NCBI GenBank assembly: GCA_002436105.1
Contig: DIXU01000008.1
Span: 267,319-331,318, forward strand
Reading direction: 5' to 3'
Source: Candidatus Aminicenantes bacterium UBA6072
Lineage (GTDB): Bacteria > Acidobacteriota > Aminicenantia > UBA2199
DNA: 64,000 nt
In this document: positions 56,467 through 64,000 of the stretch, one piece after another
Layout of the letters: every line of letters starts with the position of its first letter
How positions within the stretch are numbered: the first letter of the stretch is position 1
The notes under the pieces: generated by a model
The model's input: the letters and a program-made list of their open reading frames with translations, nothing else
Databases searched by the model: none
What the model was told of the DNA's origin: nothing
Position numbers and translations under genes: made by a program

Positions 56467-58662
56467 ATGGACGAGCAGAGGAAAAAGCCGGAAACCGGCC
56501 TGTTGCAGCGGCTGGGAAAGCTCCTTGCCGCGCGGCGTTCCGGAGAAGAGGAACTGGACCGCCTGGCCCGCATCCTGAACATCATCCTGCTCTGCGGATT
56601 CCTGGCGATCGGGCTGACGGCCGTCGCCGCCACGGCCGCCGGCGAGCCCGGCAAGCCCGCCGTGATCGGGGCCAGCGCCGGCATCCTGCTGCTGCTGCAG
56701 ATCCCCCTGCGCCTGGGCCGCGTCCGCCTGGCCATTTTCCTGACCTTCCTTTTCGTCCTCGTTCTCATTACCGTCGTGCTCGCCATCGGCGGCGGCATCC
56801 ACGACCTGGGAGCGATGCTCTACCCGGTGATCATCGCCGGCGGCGGCCTGCTGCTGCGCCCGAAGGAATTCCTGGCCATCGTCCTGCTTTCGTGGCTCTC
56901 GGCCGTGGCCATTATCCTGCTGGAGGTCTGGGGCTGGATCCGACCGCCGCAGGCAGGCGGGACCAGCATTTTCGCCCTGCTGACGGTCACGGCATTTTTT
57001 CTCCTGGCCTCCGTCCCCATCCGGCTGCTGGCCAAGGACCTCCACCGCCATATCGCCCGCGTCCGGGAGAACGAAAAGGCCCTGCGCCAGAGCAACGAGG
57101 ACCTGCAGCGCGAGGCCGCCGATCGCCTGCTGGTCGAAGCCGCGCTGCGCGAGAGCGAGGAACGCTTCCGCGTTCTGGCCGAGTCCACGTTCGAGGGGCT
57201 TTGCATCGTGGCGGACGGGATCGTGATCGACGCCAATCCCAGCCTGGCGCGCATGCTGGGGGGGAAGCTCGGCGACATCATCGGCCGGCCGGTCGTTGAT
57301 TTCCTGGAAGCGGACCGGGCCGAAGCGATACTGCAGCAATTGCTCGACCGGTCGGGATCGCCGTTCGAACACCAGGCCCGGCGCCTGGACGGCGGGCTGG
57401 TTCCCGTCGAAAGCCGGAGCAAGTCCATTCCCTACCGCGGGCGCATGGTGCAGGTGACGACCTGCATCGATATCTCGGAGAGGCGGCGCAGCAAGGAGGA
57501 GCAGCGCATCCTGGAGACCGAGATCCGCCAGAACCAGAAGCTGGAAAGCCTGGGCACGCTGGCCGGGGGGATCGCCCACGACTTCAACAACATCATCTCG
57601 ATCATCAGCGGCCATGCCAGCCTCCTGGCCGGCAAGTTGAAAGCCAATCCGAAGGCGCAGGCCGCGCTGCACACCATCAGCGAGGCCGCCGAGCGCGGCA
57701 GCGCCATGGTCCGGCAGATCCTGACCTTCGCCCGCAAATCGGAAGCCGAATTCCGCGCCCTGCGCATCCAGGAGTTGATCGCCGAGCTGGTCAAGATGCT
57801 TCGCGTCACCTTCCCCCGCACCATCGTGATCGGCTATTCCTGCCCCTCCGACCTGCCCCAGGTATGGATCGATCCAAGCCAGCTGCACCAGGCCCTGCTC
57901 AACCTCTGCATCAACGCCCGCGACGCCATGGCCGGGGTCGGCAAGCTGCAGATCCGCGCCGGCTTGATCGACGGCGAAGCGATCGCCCCGCGCTTCCCCG
58001 CCGCCGCGGGCAAGCGCCTGGTCCGCATCCAGGTGCAGGATACCGGCATGGGCATGGACGAAGAGACCCGAGCCCGGGTCTTCGAGCCATTTTTCTCCAC
58101 CAAGGGGCGGGGCAAGGGCACCGGCCTGGGGCTGGCCGTGGTATACGGCGTGGTGCAGGCCCACAAGGGCTTCATCGAGGTCGACAGCGAGCCGGGCCGC
58201 GGCACGTCCTTCTCGCTCTATTTCCCGGCCTCGGAGCGCCTGGAAGTGCGCCCGGCCCCGCAGACGTCCGAAACGCTGGCGAGTGCCAGGGGCAGCGAAA
58301 CCATCCTGGTGGTGGAGGACGAGGAGGACCTGCGCGAGCTGCTGACCTCGGTGCTGCACGACTTCGGCTACAGCATCCTCGTGGCCCGGGACGGCATGGA
58401 AGCCCTGGAGCGCTACCGCCGCCATCGCCAGGATATCCGGCTGGTCGTCACCGACATGGACCTGCCCAAGCTCAACGGCGCCGCCGTCAGCCGGGCGATC
58501 CTCAGCACCGACCCGGGGGCCCGCATCATCCTGATCTCGGGCTTCGTCGAAGCGGCGCTGAAGGAATCCATCCTGGCCAGCGGCGTCCGCGAGTTCCTGG
58601 CCAAGCCATACACCATGCCGCAAATGCTGCAATTGGTCAGGAATGTGCTTGATGAGGAATAG
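56467..58662 (+). CDS. Hybrid sensor histidine kinase with PAS and receiver domains
   Basis: The start is ATG 56467 (AGGGG upstream), because the longer frame overlaps the promoter. The 731-aa protein has about five membrane helices (~35-200), a coiled coil, a PAS domain (ERFRVLAESTFEGLCIVADGI, ~240-360), HisKA with the H-box GGIAHDFNNIISII, an ATPase domain (NLCINARDAM, DTGMGMDEETRARVFEPFFSTKGRGKGTGLGL) and a C-terminal receiver with Asp in VVTDMDLPKLNG. NtrB-like kinases of this kind sense membrane or cytoplasmic signals. No response regulator gene is adjacent. The stop TAG starts a TAGACGTCAGACG repeat. Confidence 0.93.
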   Translation: MDEQRKKPETGLLQRLGKLLAARRSGEEELDRLARILNIILLCGFLAIGLTAVAATAAGEPGKPAVIGASAGILLLLQIPLRLGRVRLAIFLTFLFVLVLITVVLAIGGGIHDLGAMLYPVIIAGGGLLLRPKEFLAIVLLSWLSAVAIILLEVWGWIRPPQAGGTSIFALLTVTAFFLLASVPIRLLAKDLHRHIARVRENEKALRQSNEDLQREAADRLLVEAALRESEERFRVLAESTFEGLCIVADGIVIDANPSLARMLGGKLGDIIGRPVVDFLEADRAEAILQQLLDRSGSPFEHQARRLDGGLVPVESRSKSIPYRGRMVQVTTCIDISERRRSKEEQRILETEIRQNQKLESLGTLAGGIAHDFNNIISIISGHASLLAGKLKANPKAQAALHTISEAAERGSAMVRQILTFARKSEAEFRALRIQELIAELVKMLRVTFPRTIVIGYSCPSDLPQVWIDPSQLHQALLNLCINARDAMAGVGKLQIRAGLIDGEAIAPRFPAAAGKRLVRIQVQDTGMGMDEETRARVFEPFFSTKGRGKGTGLGLAVVYGVVQAHKGFIEVDSEPGRGTSFSLYFPASERLEVRPAPQTSETLASARGSETILVVEDEEDLRELLTSVLHDFGYSILVARDGMEALERYRRHRQDIRLVVTDMDLPKLNGAAVSRAILSTDPGARIILISGFVEAALKESILASGVREFLAKPYTMPQMLQLVRNVLDEE

Positions 58663-58790
58663 ACGTCAGACGCCAGACGTTAGACGTTGGTGAAAAGTCA
58701 TTTTTCCGACGGTCATCATGCTGATGCCATCTGCCTGCCGCTTTTTCTCTTGCTGACGTCTGACGTCTAACGTCTGACGTCTTCTTCCCC
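58660..58790. repeat. AGACGTC-type heptamer arms between convergent genes
   Basis: The left arm (AGACGTC, AGACGCC, AGACGTT) starts at the kinase stop codon. The right arm is its complement and contains the stop codon of the small convergent gene. Confidence 0.75.
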
Positions 58791-58997
58791 TATTTGCCGG
58801 GTTATCCGGCTGGGCAGAAAATCACTGGAATAGACAACTTTTTCTTGGAGTAACTCCCGCTGCGTCGAGGATCGCCAGGGGAGAGGAATGCGTTCATAGA
58901 CGGGCGCATACAGAAAATAACGGAATCGCGGCGCGGCGCCCTGCGGGGTATGATACTCGAAACAATGATAGTCCTCGAAAAAGGTAACTTCCGTCAT
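58767..58997 (-). CDS. Hypothetical 76-aa protein
   Basis: Unrecognised. A clear AGGAGG lies 7 nt before the ATG, and the composition (Tyr/Phe-rich, e.g. FRYFLYAPVYERIPLPW) looks like a real folded protein. There are no membrane segments or Cys motifs. Its last four codons (DVRR) and TAG stop are made by the AGACGTC repeat. A possible weak promoter lies near 59120-59160. Confidence 0.55.
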   Translation of the reverse strand: MTEVTFFEDYHCFEYHTPQGAAPRFRYFLYAPVYERIPLPWRSSTQRELLQEKVVYSSDFLPSRITRQIGEEDVRR

Positions 58998-59156
58998 GGC
59001 TCCACCTCCTGGTACATGGCGCAGCCAACCAGCGCTCCCCCGAATGGTCAGGGGGAACAGTTGGCACGGATCCGTCGAGCCGGGCTCTCAACCTTTCCTC
59101 ATGACTTGGTCATCCCTGTCAAAGAACTCGCTTCATGTATAGTATAAAAAGAAAGA

Positions 59157-59333
59157 TTTGTCTATAAGAAAAAGACGTCAGACGTCAGACGTTTCAAGAA
59201 GACGACAGACGTCAGACGTCAGTAGTCAGCAAGACAAGAGTTCAAAAATATCCGATCTTTGTCTTGCTAACGTCTAACGTCTGATGTCTAACGTCTGTTT
59301 TCTGCCGTCTGACGTCTTTCTTCCATCTACCGA
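59157..59333. repeat. AGACGTC heptamers in inverted arms around a GCAAGACAA core
   Basis: Left and right arms are complementary and flank GTCAGCAAGACAA / TTGTCTTGC. No gene. Confidence 0.75.
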
Positions 59334-59822
59334 CTACTTTCTCCTGCTGGTAAGCACCAGGATCGCTCCGGCGATGACCAAGAATGCTCCCAACGGCAGC
59401 GAACTGCCGTATATGCCGCTGTAGAAGGCCGCGCCCAGGCCGAGCAGGACAAAGGCCGGCGCCAGGAGCCCGGGCCGGCGCTCAATGAAATAAAGAAAAA
59501 GAAAACCCAGTCCGGGCCCGAAGAGATAATTGGGCCAGCTGGTGCCTGCGCCCGCCCAATGGCTGTGGGTCAGCCACAGGAAGTGACCGCAGTAGAAGAC
59601 CAGGATGGTGATGGGGAGCACCGACCCGGCGGCCTCGCGCCCCTTTTCGAGCCAGTTGATGGCCAGGGGGATGACCGGGATAAGCAGGAACAGGGGCCAA
59701 ATGCGCCAGGCATTCAGAAAACCGAGAAAATTGTTGGCCAGGAACATGATGCCCAGGGCGGCAAGGATCACGCCACCGGCCAGCGCCGCCATTCGTGTCC
59801 GCCGATCCTTTTTTTCGGTCAT
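59334..59822 (-). CDS. LiaF/DUF5668-like small membrane protein
   Basis: The 162-aa protein starts at ATG 59822 behind GAGGAGG. A short charged N-terminus precedes about five to six membrane helices. The first (GGVILAALGIMFLANNFLGF) and WRIWPLFLLIPVIPLAI resemble the LiaI/LiaF-type membrane module. These domains occur in envelope-stress systems, but without a partner here the role is unknown. Promoter TTGGTT-N17-TAAGAT is upstream. Confidence 0.65.
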   Translation of the reverse strand: MTEKKDRRTRMAALAGGVILAALGIMFLANNFLGFLNAWRIWPLFLLIPVIPLAINWLEKGREAAGSVLPITILVFYCGHFLWLTHSHWAGAGTSWPNYLFGPGLGFLFLYFIERRPGLLAPAFVLLGLGAAFYSGIYGSSLPLGAFLVIAGAILVLTSRRK

Positions 59823-59905
59823 GGTGCCTCCTCGTTCGCTTGCAAAACGGATTTCCGCAACCCGAAGTTCACGGCCTGGGAAAGGAAATCGCCCCGCTGG
59901 GCTTG

Positions 59906-59934
59906 ATCTTATCCCAACTGGCAAGGAGAACCAA
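59906..59934 (-). promoter_or_regulatory. Promoter of the LiaF-like gene
   Basis: TTGGTT, 17 bp, TAAGAT, 84 bp before the ATG. Confidence 0.55.
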
Positions 59935-59963
59935 GCGAAATAGGCGAAGGATCGGCTCCAACC

Positions 59964-59992
59964 TTGAGATCCGTGGAATCCTGGTCTACAAT
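59964..59992 (+). promoter_or_regulatory. Promoter of the GH5-like gene
   Basis: TTGAGA, 17 bp, TACAAT. The -10 box ends 6 bp before an in-frame GTG (59999), consistent with a leaderless start there. Confidence 0.65.
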
Positions 59993-60052
59993 GGCCGGGT
60001 GAGCTCGCAGCTCAAGATTTTTTTCCTGCTGCGCCGGAGCCTGCTGCAGACC

Positions 60053-61027
60053 ATGAGAAGGCTCTGGCGGCTGCCGCAACCGCCCGCCCCGCCCTCGCGA
60101 CTGCGGGTGGGCGACGCATCCCTGCCCTTCCTTGACGGGATCAACCTCCCCTGGCTGCGCTACGGGGGCGACTTCGGAGCCAACGCCTGGAGCCCCGGGG
60201 GCGGCGTGGCCCGGAAGGAGCGCAGGGAGGAACTCGGGCGCGAGCTCCGGGAGCTGAAGGCGCACGGGATCGATACGGTCCGCTGGTTTCTCTTCTGTGA
60301 CGGACGCGCCGGCATCCGCTGCACCCGCGCCGGCACGCCGCTGGGGCCCGATGGATGCCTGTTCGCCGATTTCGATGCCGCCCTGGAAGAATTGGCGGCC
60401 GCCGGGCTGAAAGTCGTTTTCGTCCTCCTCGACTTCCTCTGGTTCGACGAAGCCAAGGCGGTCAACGGCGTGCAGACCGGGGGCCGGTCGCCGTTCGTCA
60501 GCGGCGCCTACAAGCAGCGGCATTTTCGCCGCCGGGTGCTGCGGCCGCTGCTCGAGCGCTACGGCCGCTCGCCCGAGATTTTGGCCTGGGACGTGATCAA
60601 CGAGCCCGAGTGGGCCACCCGCGGCTGGGGCGGGGGGATCATCGGCCCCTCGGTTTCCTTCCTGAAAATGCGCCGCTTCATCCGCAGGGCGGCGCGGCTG
60701 GTCCACCGCCATACCGGGCAACTGGTCACGGTCGGCTTGGGCAACGCATCGGGGCTGCCCCTGGTGCGCGGCTGCGGCCTTGACTTCTACCAGGTCCACT
60801 GGTACGACCGCTGGCAGAGCGTGGCCCCGTTGGGCCGTCCAGTGGCGGAACTGGGGCTTGACCGGCCGCTGCTCCTGGGCGAATTCCCGACCCGGAACGC
60901 CTCGCTGACGCCGCAGGCGATCATTGACCTGGCCAAAGCGAGCGGTTACTGCGGAGCCTTGGCCTGGTCATGGCTGGCCGGGGACGAGTTCTCGGGAATG
61001 AAGGAAACAAACCCAACGATCTCTTAG
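60053..61027 (+). CDS. Glycoside hydrolase-like TIM-barrel protein (GH5-type)
   Basis: From ATG 60053 the product has 324 aa; the leaderless GTG at 59999 would add 18 residues. The barrel shows the clan GH-A pattern: INLPWLRYGGDFG at the start, DTVRWFLFCDGR, the acid/base Glu in AWDVINEPEWA near 185, HWYD, and the nucleophile Glu in LLLGEFPTRN near 285. It is probably a beta-glycanase or mannosidase-like enzyme. It lacks an obvious signal peptide, which is unusual for polysaccharide degradation. A terminator hairpin follows at 61099. Confidence 0.75.
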   Translation: MRRLWRLPQPPAPPSRLRVGDASLPFLDGINLPWLRYGGDFGANAWSPGGGVARKERREELGRELRELKAHGIDTVRWFLFCDGRAGIRCTRAGTPLGPDGCLFADFDAALEELAAAGLKVVFVLLDFLWFDEAKAVNGVQTGGRSPFVSGAYKQRHFRRRVLRPLLERYGRSPEILAWDVINEPEWATRGWGGGIIGPSVSFLKMRRFIRRAARLVHRHTGQLVTVGLGNASGLPLVRGCGLDFYQVHWYDRWQSVAPLGRPVAELGLDRPLLLGEFPTRNASLTPQAIIDLAKASGYCGALAWSWLAGDEFSGMKETNPTIS

Positions 61028-61398
61028 TGTTAGTGATCGTGCTGGTGTCAGCAGGGCACTGAAGGAATATCAGCGTCAGTGACAGTGACAGTGTCAGCAA
61101 GAGCCTTGGGAAAAGCTCTTTTTCTTTCGCTTCAACGCTTCAACGCTTCAACAATTCCTGCTCTTGAATTCCGGATCTTCGTTTTGGTAATTGGAATTTG
61201 GTGCTTGTTTGGAATTTGATATTTGGTGCTTGGAATTTAATTCTTCACATGTCACGCGTCACGCGATACGAGAACTTTTTGATTGTCTTGCTAACATCTA
61301 ACGTCTGACGTCTAACATCTAGTGTCTCTAGACCGACTTGTCTCCGTTTCGAATCACGAATCACGAGCGATCTGTTTCAGCTACTTGTCACGCGTCAC
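61028..61398. repeat. Composite repeat block, copy 3 (inverted relative to copies 1 and 2)
   Basis: No gene is seen in these ~350 bp. After a CAGTGA hexamer array, a terminator-like hairpin and GCTTCAAC octamers come TTGGAAT heptamers. The complement of the copy 1/2 order then follows: GTCACGC units, TTGATTGTCTTGC core, GTCTAAC/GTCTGAC heptamers, CGACTTGTCTCCGTTTCG and GAATCACGAATCACG. The end provides the stop of the cyclase gene. Confidence 0.8.
61099..61123 (+). terminator. Intrinsic terminator embedded in a repeat
   Basis: AAGAGC and GCTCTT pair around a 10-nt loop and are followed by TTT. It lies 72 bp after the GH5-like stop. The same element recurs at 62322. Confidence 0.55.
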
Positions 61399-62043
61399 GA
61401 TGGCCACCGCCCGGATGGGCGAGCCGTCGGCGTCGACGATCTTCAGCGGCAGGCAGGAGAACAGGAACTCCCTGCCGACCAGGGAGGAGAGGTCGCCCAG
61501 GTTTTCGACGATCACCATGTTCCGGGCGAAGAGGGCGCGGTGGACCGGCAGCCGGGTCGAATCGATCTCATCCACGGAAATGGTGTCGACACCGAAGCCC
61601 TTGAGGCCGAATTCGGCCAGCCATTGGGCGGCGCCGGGGGAAAGGACCGGGTAGGAGCCGAAATACTCCTCCTCGCCCCAGTACCGCGCCCAGCCGGTGT
61701 GCAGCAGGGCGAATTCGACGCCGCGCAATCGCGGCACGAACATTTCAAGATCGTTGGTCTCCACTTGCCGCCCGCGGACCGCGGAGACGTCCAGGACCAG
61801 CCCGGGGCCCAGGAAGCTCTCGGCGCCCATGGCGTCGAGCCGGGCGGCGCCGGGAAGGATATGGCCCGGCGCGTCGATATGGGTGCCGGTGTGCGAGACG
61901 AGGTGGAGCATCTTTTCGGCGAAACCGTTGCGCTCGATGGTATAGGCATCATCCAGGCGGGGCGCCTCGGTGCCGGGAAATACCGGCATTGCCGCGCTGA
62001 TGGCATGGGTCAGGTCGATGATGTCCGGGCTCGGGCGTGTCAT
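61381..62043 (-). CDS. Cyclase/kynurenine formamidase-like metal hydrolase
   Basis: The 220-aa protein has the family's metal motif HTGTHIDAPGH near 51-61, the opening IIDLTHAISAAMPVFPG, and GVDTISVDEID near 155. Members hydrolyse N-formylkynurenine or other amides/lactones; with no tryptophan genes nearby the substrate is open. Promoter TTGACT-N17-TATGAT lies 28 bp upstream. The last codons (VTRDK) and TAG are the beginning of the GTGACGC/GTGACAA repeat. Confidence 0.87.
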   Translation of the reverse strand: MTRPSPDIIDLTHAISAAMPVFPGTEAPRLDDAYTIERNGFAEKMLHLVSHTGTHIDAPGHILPGAARLDAMGAESFLGPGLVLDVSAVRGRQVETNDLEMFVPRLRGVEFALLHTGWARYWGEEEYFGSYPVLSPGAAQWLAEFGLKGFGVDTISVDEIDSTRLPVHRALFARNMVIVENLGDLSSLVGREFLFSCLPLKIVDADGSPIRAVAIVTRDK

Positions 62044-62070
62044 GGGCGTTCCTCCTCATGAAAAGGGCCC

Positions 62071-62099
62071 ATCATACGGCAAGCGCCGCGGCAAGTCAA
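62071..62099 (-). promoter_or_regulatory. Promoter of the cyclase gene
   Basis: TTGACT, 17 bp, TATGAT. Confidence 0.72.
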
Positions 62100-62159
62100 C
62101 CGTTCATTGCAAGGCTCACGACATGCGGCATTCGCTGTACGGCAAGTGATCGATTGAAA

Positions 62160-62540
62160 TCGGTTTACGGCAGACGGTTCACGGTTTACGGAAGAAAAGA
62201 GGCAATAGGAAGAGTTAAATTCCAAATCTCAAGCACCAAATCCCAAACAAATCCCAAACTCCAAATTCCAATTTCCAAAACGAAAACCAACGCAAGTGTC
62301 AGTGTCAGTGACAGTGTCAGCAAGAGCCTTGGGAAAAGCTCTTTTTCTTTCGCTTCAACGTTTCAACGCTTCAACAATTTCTGCTCTTGAATTCTGGATC
62401 TTCGTTTGGGTCATTGGAATTTGGAATTTATTTGGAATTTGGTGCTTGAGATTTGGAATTTTAGTCCTATTAATACCATTATTTCATAATACGCCCTGCG
62501 CCAAGCTCTTTCCTCGTCACGCGTTACGCGTCACGACAGG
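62160..62540. repeat. Composite repeat block, copy 4 (partial)
   Basis: No gene in the 62044-62553 gap apart from the cyclase promoter. It contains GGTTTACGG units, TTGGAAT-type inverted arms, a CAGTGT/CAGTGA array with the same hairpin and GCTTCAAC octamers as copy 3 (near-identical over about 100 bp), and GTCACGC units at the end. Copies 3 and 4 flank the cyclase gene. Confidence 0.8.
62322..62346 (+). terminator. Intrinsic terminator-like hairpin (second copy)
   Basis: The same AAGAGC/GCTCTT hairpin with a T-run as at 61099. Here no plus-strand gene lies just upstream, so it appears to travel with the repeat. Confidence 0.4.
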
Positions 62541-62553
62541 TTGTTTCGTCGGC

Positions 62554-63237
62554 TCAGTGAAAAAGCTTCTTCAGCAGCCTGCCGATCATGGGCAGCAGAT
62601 TCAGCTCGAGATCGGTGCGCTCGGGCTCGGGGCGCGTCTGGAAGAATGCCCTGTCGATGCGGGCGAACTGCAGCTTTTTCTTCTCCTGCTCAAGCTCCAG
62701 CCTGGCCAGTTCCAGTTCGCTCTCCCTGCGCACCAGCTTGCCGCCGGCCTTCGTCCACTCCAGGATCTGGCGCAGCTCGCCGCCGTCGAGCCACATGCCG
62801 TGCTCGCGGCACTGGTCGGCGATGACGCCGCTGCGCGCGCCGAAATTCACCCGGTTCATCAGCCGGCGGCAGACCGGGCAGTCGATGTACGTGACCGGGT
62901 ACTCATCGCGGCGCTTGACGCGCTGCACCTCGTTGAGGCGCTGGGGATCCACGGCGTGGACGTTGGTCACGGCCTTCTCCAGGAGCGCCTCCAGCTCCCC
63001 GGGATCGAAAAAAAGGCCCAGGCAGCGCGGGCAGCGCTCGACCAGGAACTTTCCCTGCACATGCAGGTCGATGGTCTGCAGCGGCATATGGCAGCGCGGG
63101 CAGATGCGCTCGGATCGCGGTTCCTCGACCGTGAAGCGATGGACGACCGACAGGTCCACATCCTGGCGGGTCTTGCAGTATTCGCAGACCAGCAGCGTTC
63201 CGGTCAGCACGGCGCCGCAATTCTTGCAATTGGCCAT
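62554..63237 (-). CDS. Zinc-ribbon (zf-TFIIB-type) protein
   Basis: The 227-aa protein has three Cys motif blocks: CKNCG...CEYC at 4-21, CPRCHMPLQTI with ERCPRCLGLFFDPGELEALL near 46-85 (zf-TFIIB type), and CPVCRRLMNRVNFGARSGVIADQCREHGMWLDGGEL near 120-153. A charged coiled coil and a short amphipathic tail follow. These are probable zinc-binding cytoplasmic proteins without known activity. Promoter TTGCTT-N17-TACAAT lies upstream. Confidence 0.75.
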   Translation of the reverse strand: MANCKNCGAVLTGTLLVCEYCKTRQDVDLSVVHRFTVEEPRSERICPRCHMPLQTIDLHVQGKFLVERCPRCLGLFFDPGELEALLEKAVTNVHAVDPQRLNEVQRVKRRDEYPVTYIDCPVCRRLMNRVNFGARSGVIADQCREHGMWLDGGELRQILEWTKAGGKLVRRESELELARLELEQEKKKLQFARIDRAFFQTRPEPERTDLELNLLPMIGRLLKKLFH

Positions 63238-63258
63238 TAAGCCCTTCCTTGTTGGGAA

Positions 63259-63287
63259 ATTGTATATTTCTACATGGAAAAAAGCAA
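63259..63287 (-). promoter_or_regulatory. Promoter of the zinc-ribbon protein gene
   Basis: TTGCTT, 17 bp, TACAAT, about 22 bp before the ATG. Confidence 0.6.
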
Positions 63288-63298
63288 ACGAAGCCCGA

Positions 63299-63470
63299 GA
63301 CGATAGACGTTAGACGCTAGTGGCTAGCAAGAAAAACGTCCTGAAATAATGGTTCTTTCTCTGCCTTGCTGACGTCTGACGTCTAACGTCTAACGTCTGA
63401 CGTCTAACGTCTGACGTCTAACGTCTAACGTCTGACGTCTAACGTCTGACGTCTGGCGTCTGCGATCCGT
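63299..63470. repeat. Long array of GTCTGAC/GTCTAAC heptamers
   Basis: About fourteen near-perfect 7-bp units (alternating ACGTCTG and ACGTCTA) form the right arm. A short left arm (TAGACGTTAGACGCTAG) and a GCAAGAAA core precede it. It is the longest single heptamer run in the window. Confidence 0.82.
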
Positions 63471-64000
63471 TTATAGCTCGTAACCCAGGCTGAGTTCCAG
63501 CGCGATCACCGGTGCCCTGAGAAAACCGCTATGCCGCGGCCCGGTCACGTTGTCGAAGAGATCGGTCACGTCGATGCCCTTTACCGGGCCGAAGGCATAC
63601 AGGTAGCCCATGAAGCGGTAGACCAGGCCGGCGCTGAAAAACATGCGCGAGGAGACCGGGGCCAGGATACCGGCTCCGGCGTTGGCCCCCACCCCGGCAT
63701 AGGTGGCATCATGGAATTTCCCGTCACGATCGGCGACATTGTCGCGCACCCTCAGCCAGGGAAAACTGAGGCCGAGCTGCAGGAACAGGCGCAGGGGCGA
63801 GGTCTTGAACAGGAACGTGCGAGCGTTGACCTGGACCTGGCGCGAAACGGCCGTGCCGTCCCGGCCCTGGAACATGGCGTCGTGCCCGGAAACGAGGTAG
63901 GAAACGGCCCAGAGCCCCGAGCGGAAGCGGCGGCCGAAGCCGATGCCAAAGCCCAGGCTGGGCTTGATCCTGGGAACATAGAATACCTGGTCGGCGTTGC
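63471..64000 (-). CDS. Outer-membrane beta-barrel protein, C-terminal part
   Basis: 176 residues are readable before the window edge; the start lies outside. Alternating hydrophobic and polar residues, many Gly/Tyr/Phe (SLGFGIGFGRRFRSGLWAV, LRLFLQLGLSFPWL, MFFSAGLVYRFMGYLYAFG) and a final ELSLGYEL suggest transmembrane strands of an outer-membrane barrel. The family is not recognised. The stop lies just before the heptamer array. Confidence 0.6.
   Translation of the reverse strand, partial: NADQVFYVPRIKPSLGFGIGFGRRFRSGLWAVSYLVSGHDAMFQGRDGTAVSRQVQVNARTFLFKTSPLRLFLQLGLSFPWLRVRDNVADRDGKFHDATYAGVGANAGAGILAPVSSRMFFSAGLVYRFMGYLYAFGPVKGIDVTDLFDNVTGPRHSGFLRAPVIALELSLGYEL

Noticed and set aside
56305..58632. 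Long minus-strand frame continuing upstream of the small lipoprotein
   Set aside because: Only the last 97 codons have a start with a Shine-Dalgarno and promoter; the rest is antisense of the kinase.
63360..63470. CRISPR array
   Set aside because: The units are contiguous 7-bp repeats without unique spacers, and no cas genes are present.

Overview
The window is a contiguous piece of a GC-rich chromosome from an uncultured diderm bacterium. An LptD-like outer-membrane assembly protein, TonB, a heptosyltransferase-type GT9 enzyme and an outer-membrane barrel fragment imply an LPS-type outer membrane. The mix of 6-bladed propeller proteins, a RiPP cassette of the GG-Bacteroidales type, pyrophosphate-based energy enzymes and abundant 7-bp-period intergenic repeats would fit a candidate phylum such as Aminicenantes or a relative. 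That placement is inference from gene content, not a phylogeny. No rRNA, tRNA, CRISPR array or IS element was recognised.

Region 1 (1-8040, minus strand, AT-rich up to about 6.96 kb) is the most interesting part: a ribosomally made, modified peptide (RiPP) cassette. In transcription order it holds a sigma54 activator with a Cys-rich sensor region, a 61-aa precursor with a Gly-Gly leader and a CxCxC core, a radical SAM/SPASM maturase, a translationally coupled pseudo-radical-SAM partner, a secreted 6-bladed propeller protein, and a C39-peptidase ABC exporter cut by the window edge. Textbook -24/-12 (sigma54) promoters precede both the activator and the precursor. Two perfect TGTCCC-N5-GGGACA palindromes lie upstream of the activator promoter. 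The drop in GC falls inside the activator gene, near the end of its AAA+ domain.

Region 2 (8.5-21.4 kb, plus strand) is housekeeping: serC, an orphan N-terminal piece of a phosphoglycerate-dehydrogenase-like protein, a methyl-tetrahydrofolate methyltransferase-like protein, a DUF465 protein, pssA, an MsbA-type flippase, YicC, gmk, split coaC and coaB, a family-4 uracil-DNA glycosylase, a PriA homologue lacking its ATPase motifs, and a NatA/NatB-like ABC exporter. Many neighbours overlap by 1-8 bp.

Region 3 (21.6-36.0 kb): PPi-type phosphofructokinase, a hotdog thioesterase, a minus-strand envelope operon (lptD, rmlB, a GDP-sugar reductase-like epimerase, GT9), a PEGA lipoprotein, a TMEM175-type channel divergent from a propeller/AraC membrane regulator, TonB, and a K+-dependent membrane pyrophosphatase.

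Region 4 (36.2-42.0 kb): a minus-strand ATP synthase operon with two b-type subunits, delta, alpha, gamma, beta and epsilon, but no a or c subunit genes.

Region 5 (42-64 kb): scattered single genes (DedA, RNase H-like YprB, Aat, M3 peptidase, ferritin-like protein, Kre9-like repeat protein, C69 dipeptidase, type III glutamine synthetase, flippase, hybrid histidine kinase, GH5-like enzyme, cyclase, zinc-ribbon protein). They are separated by arrays of 6-8 bp (mostly 7 bp) repeats. These arrays often begin exactly at a stop codon, form inverted arms between convergent genes, and recur as composite copies of several hundred bp.

Promoters are unusually legible: -35 and -10 hexamers almost always 17 bp apart. 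In several genes the -10 box ends 6-10 bp before the start codon, which suggests leaderless mRNAs.
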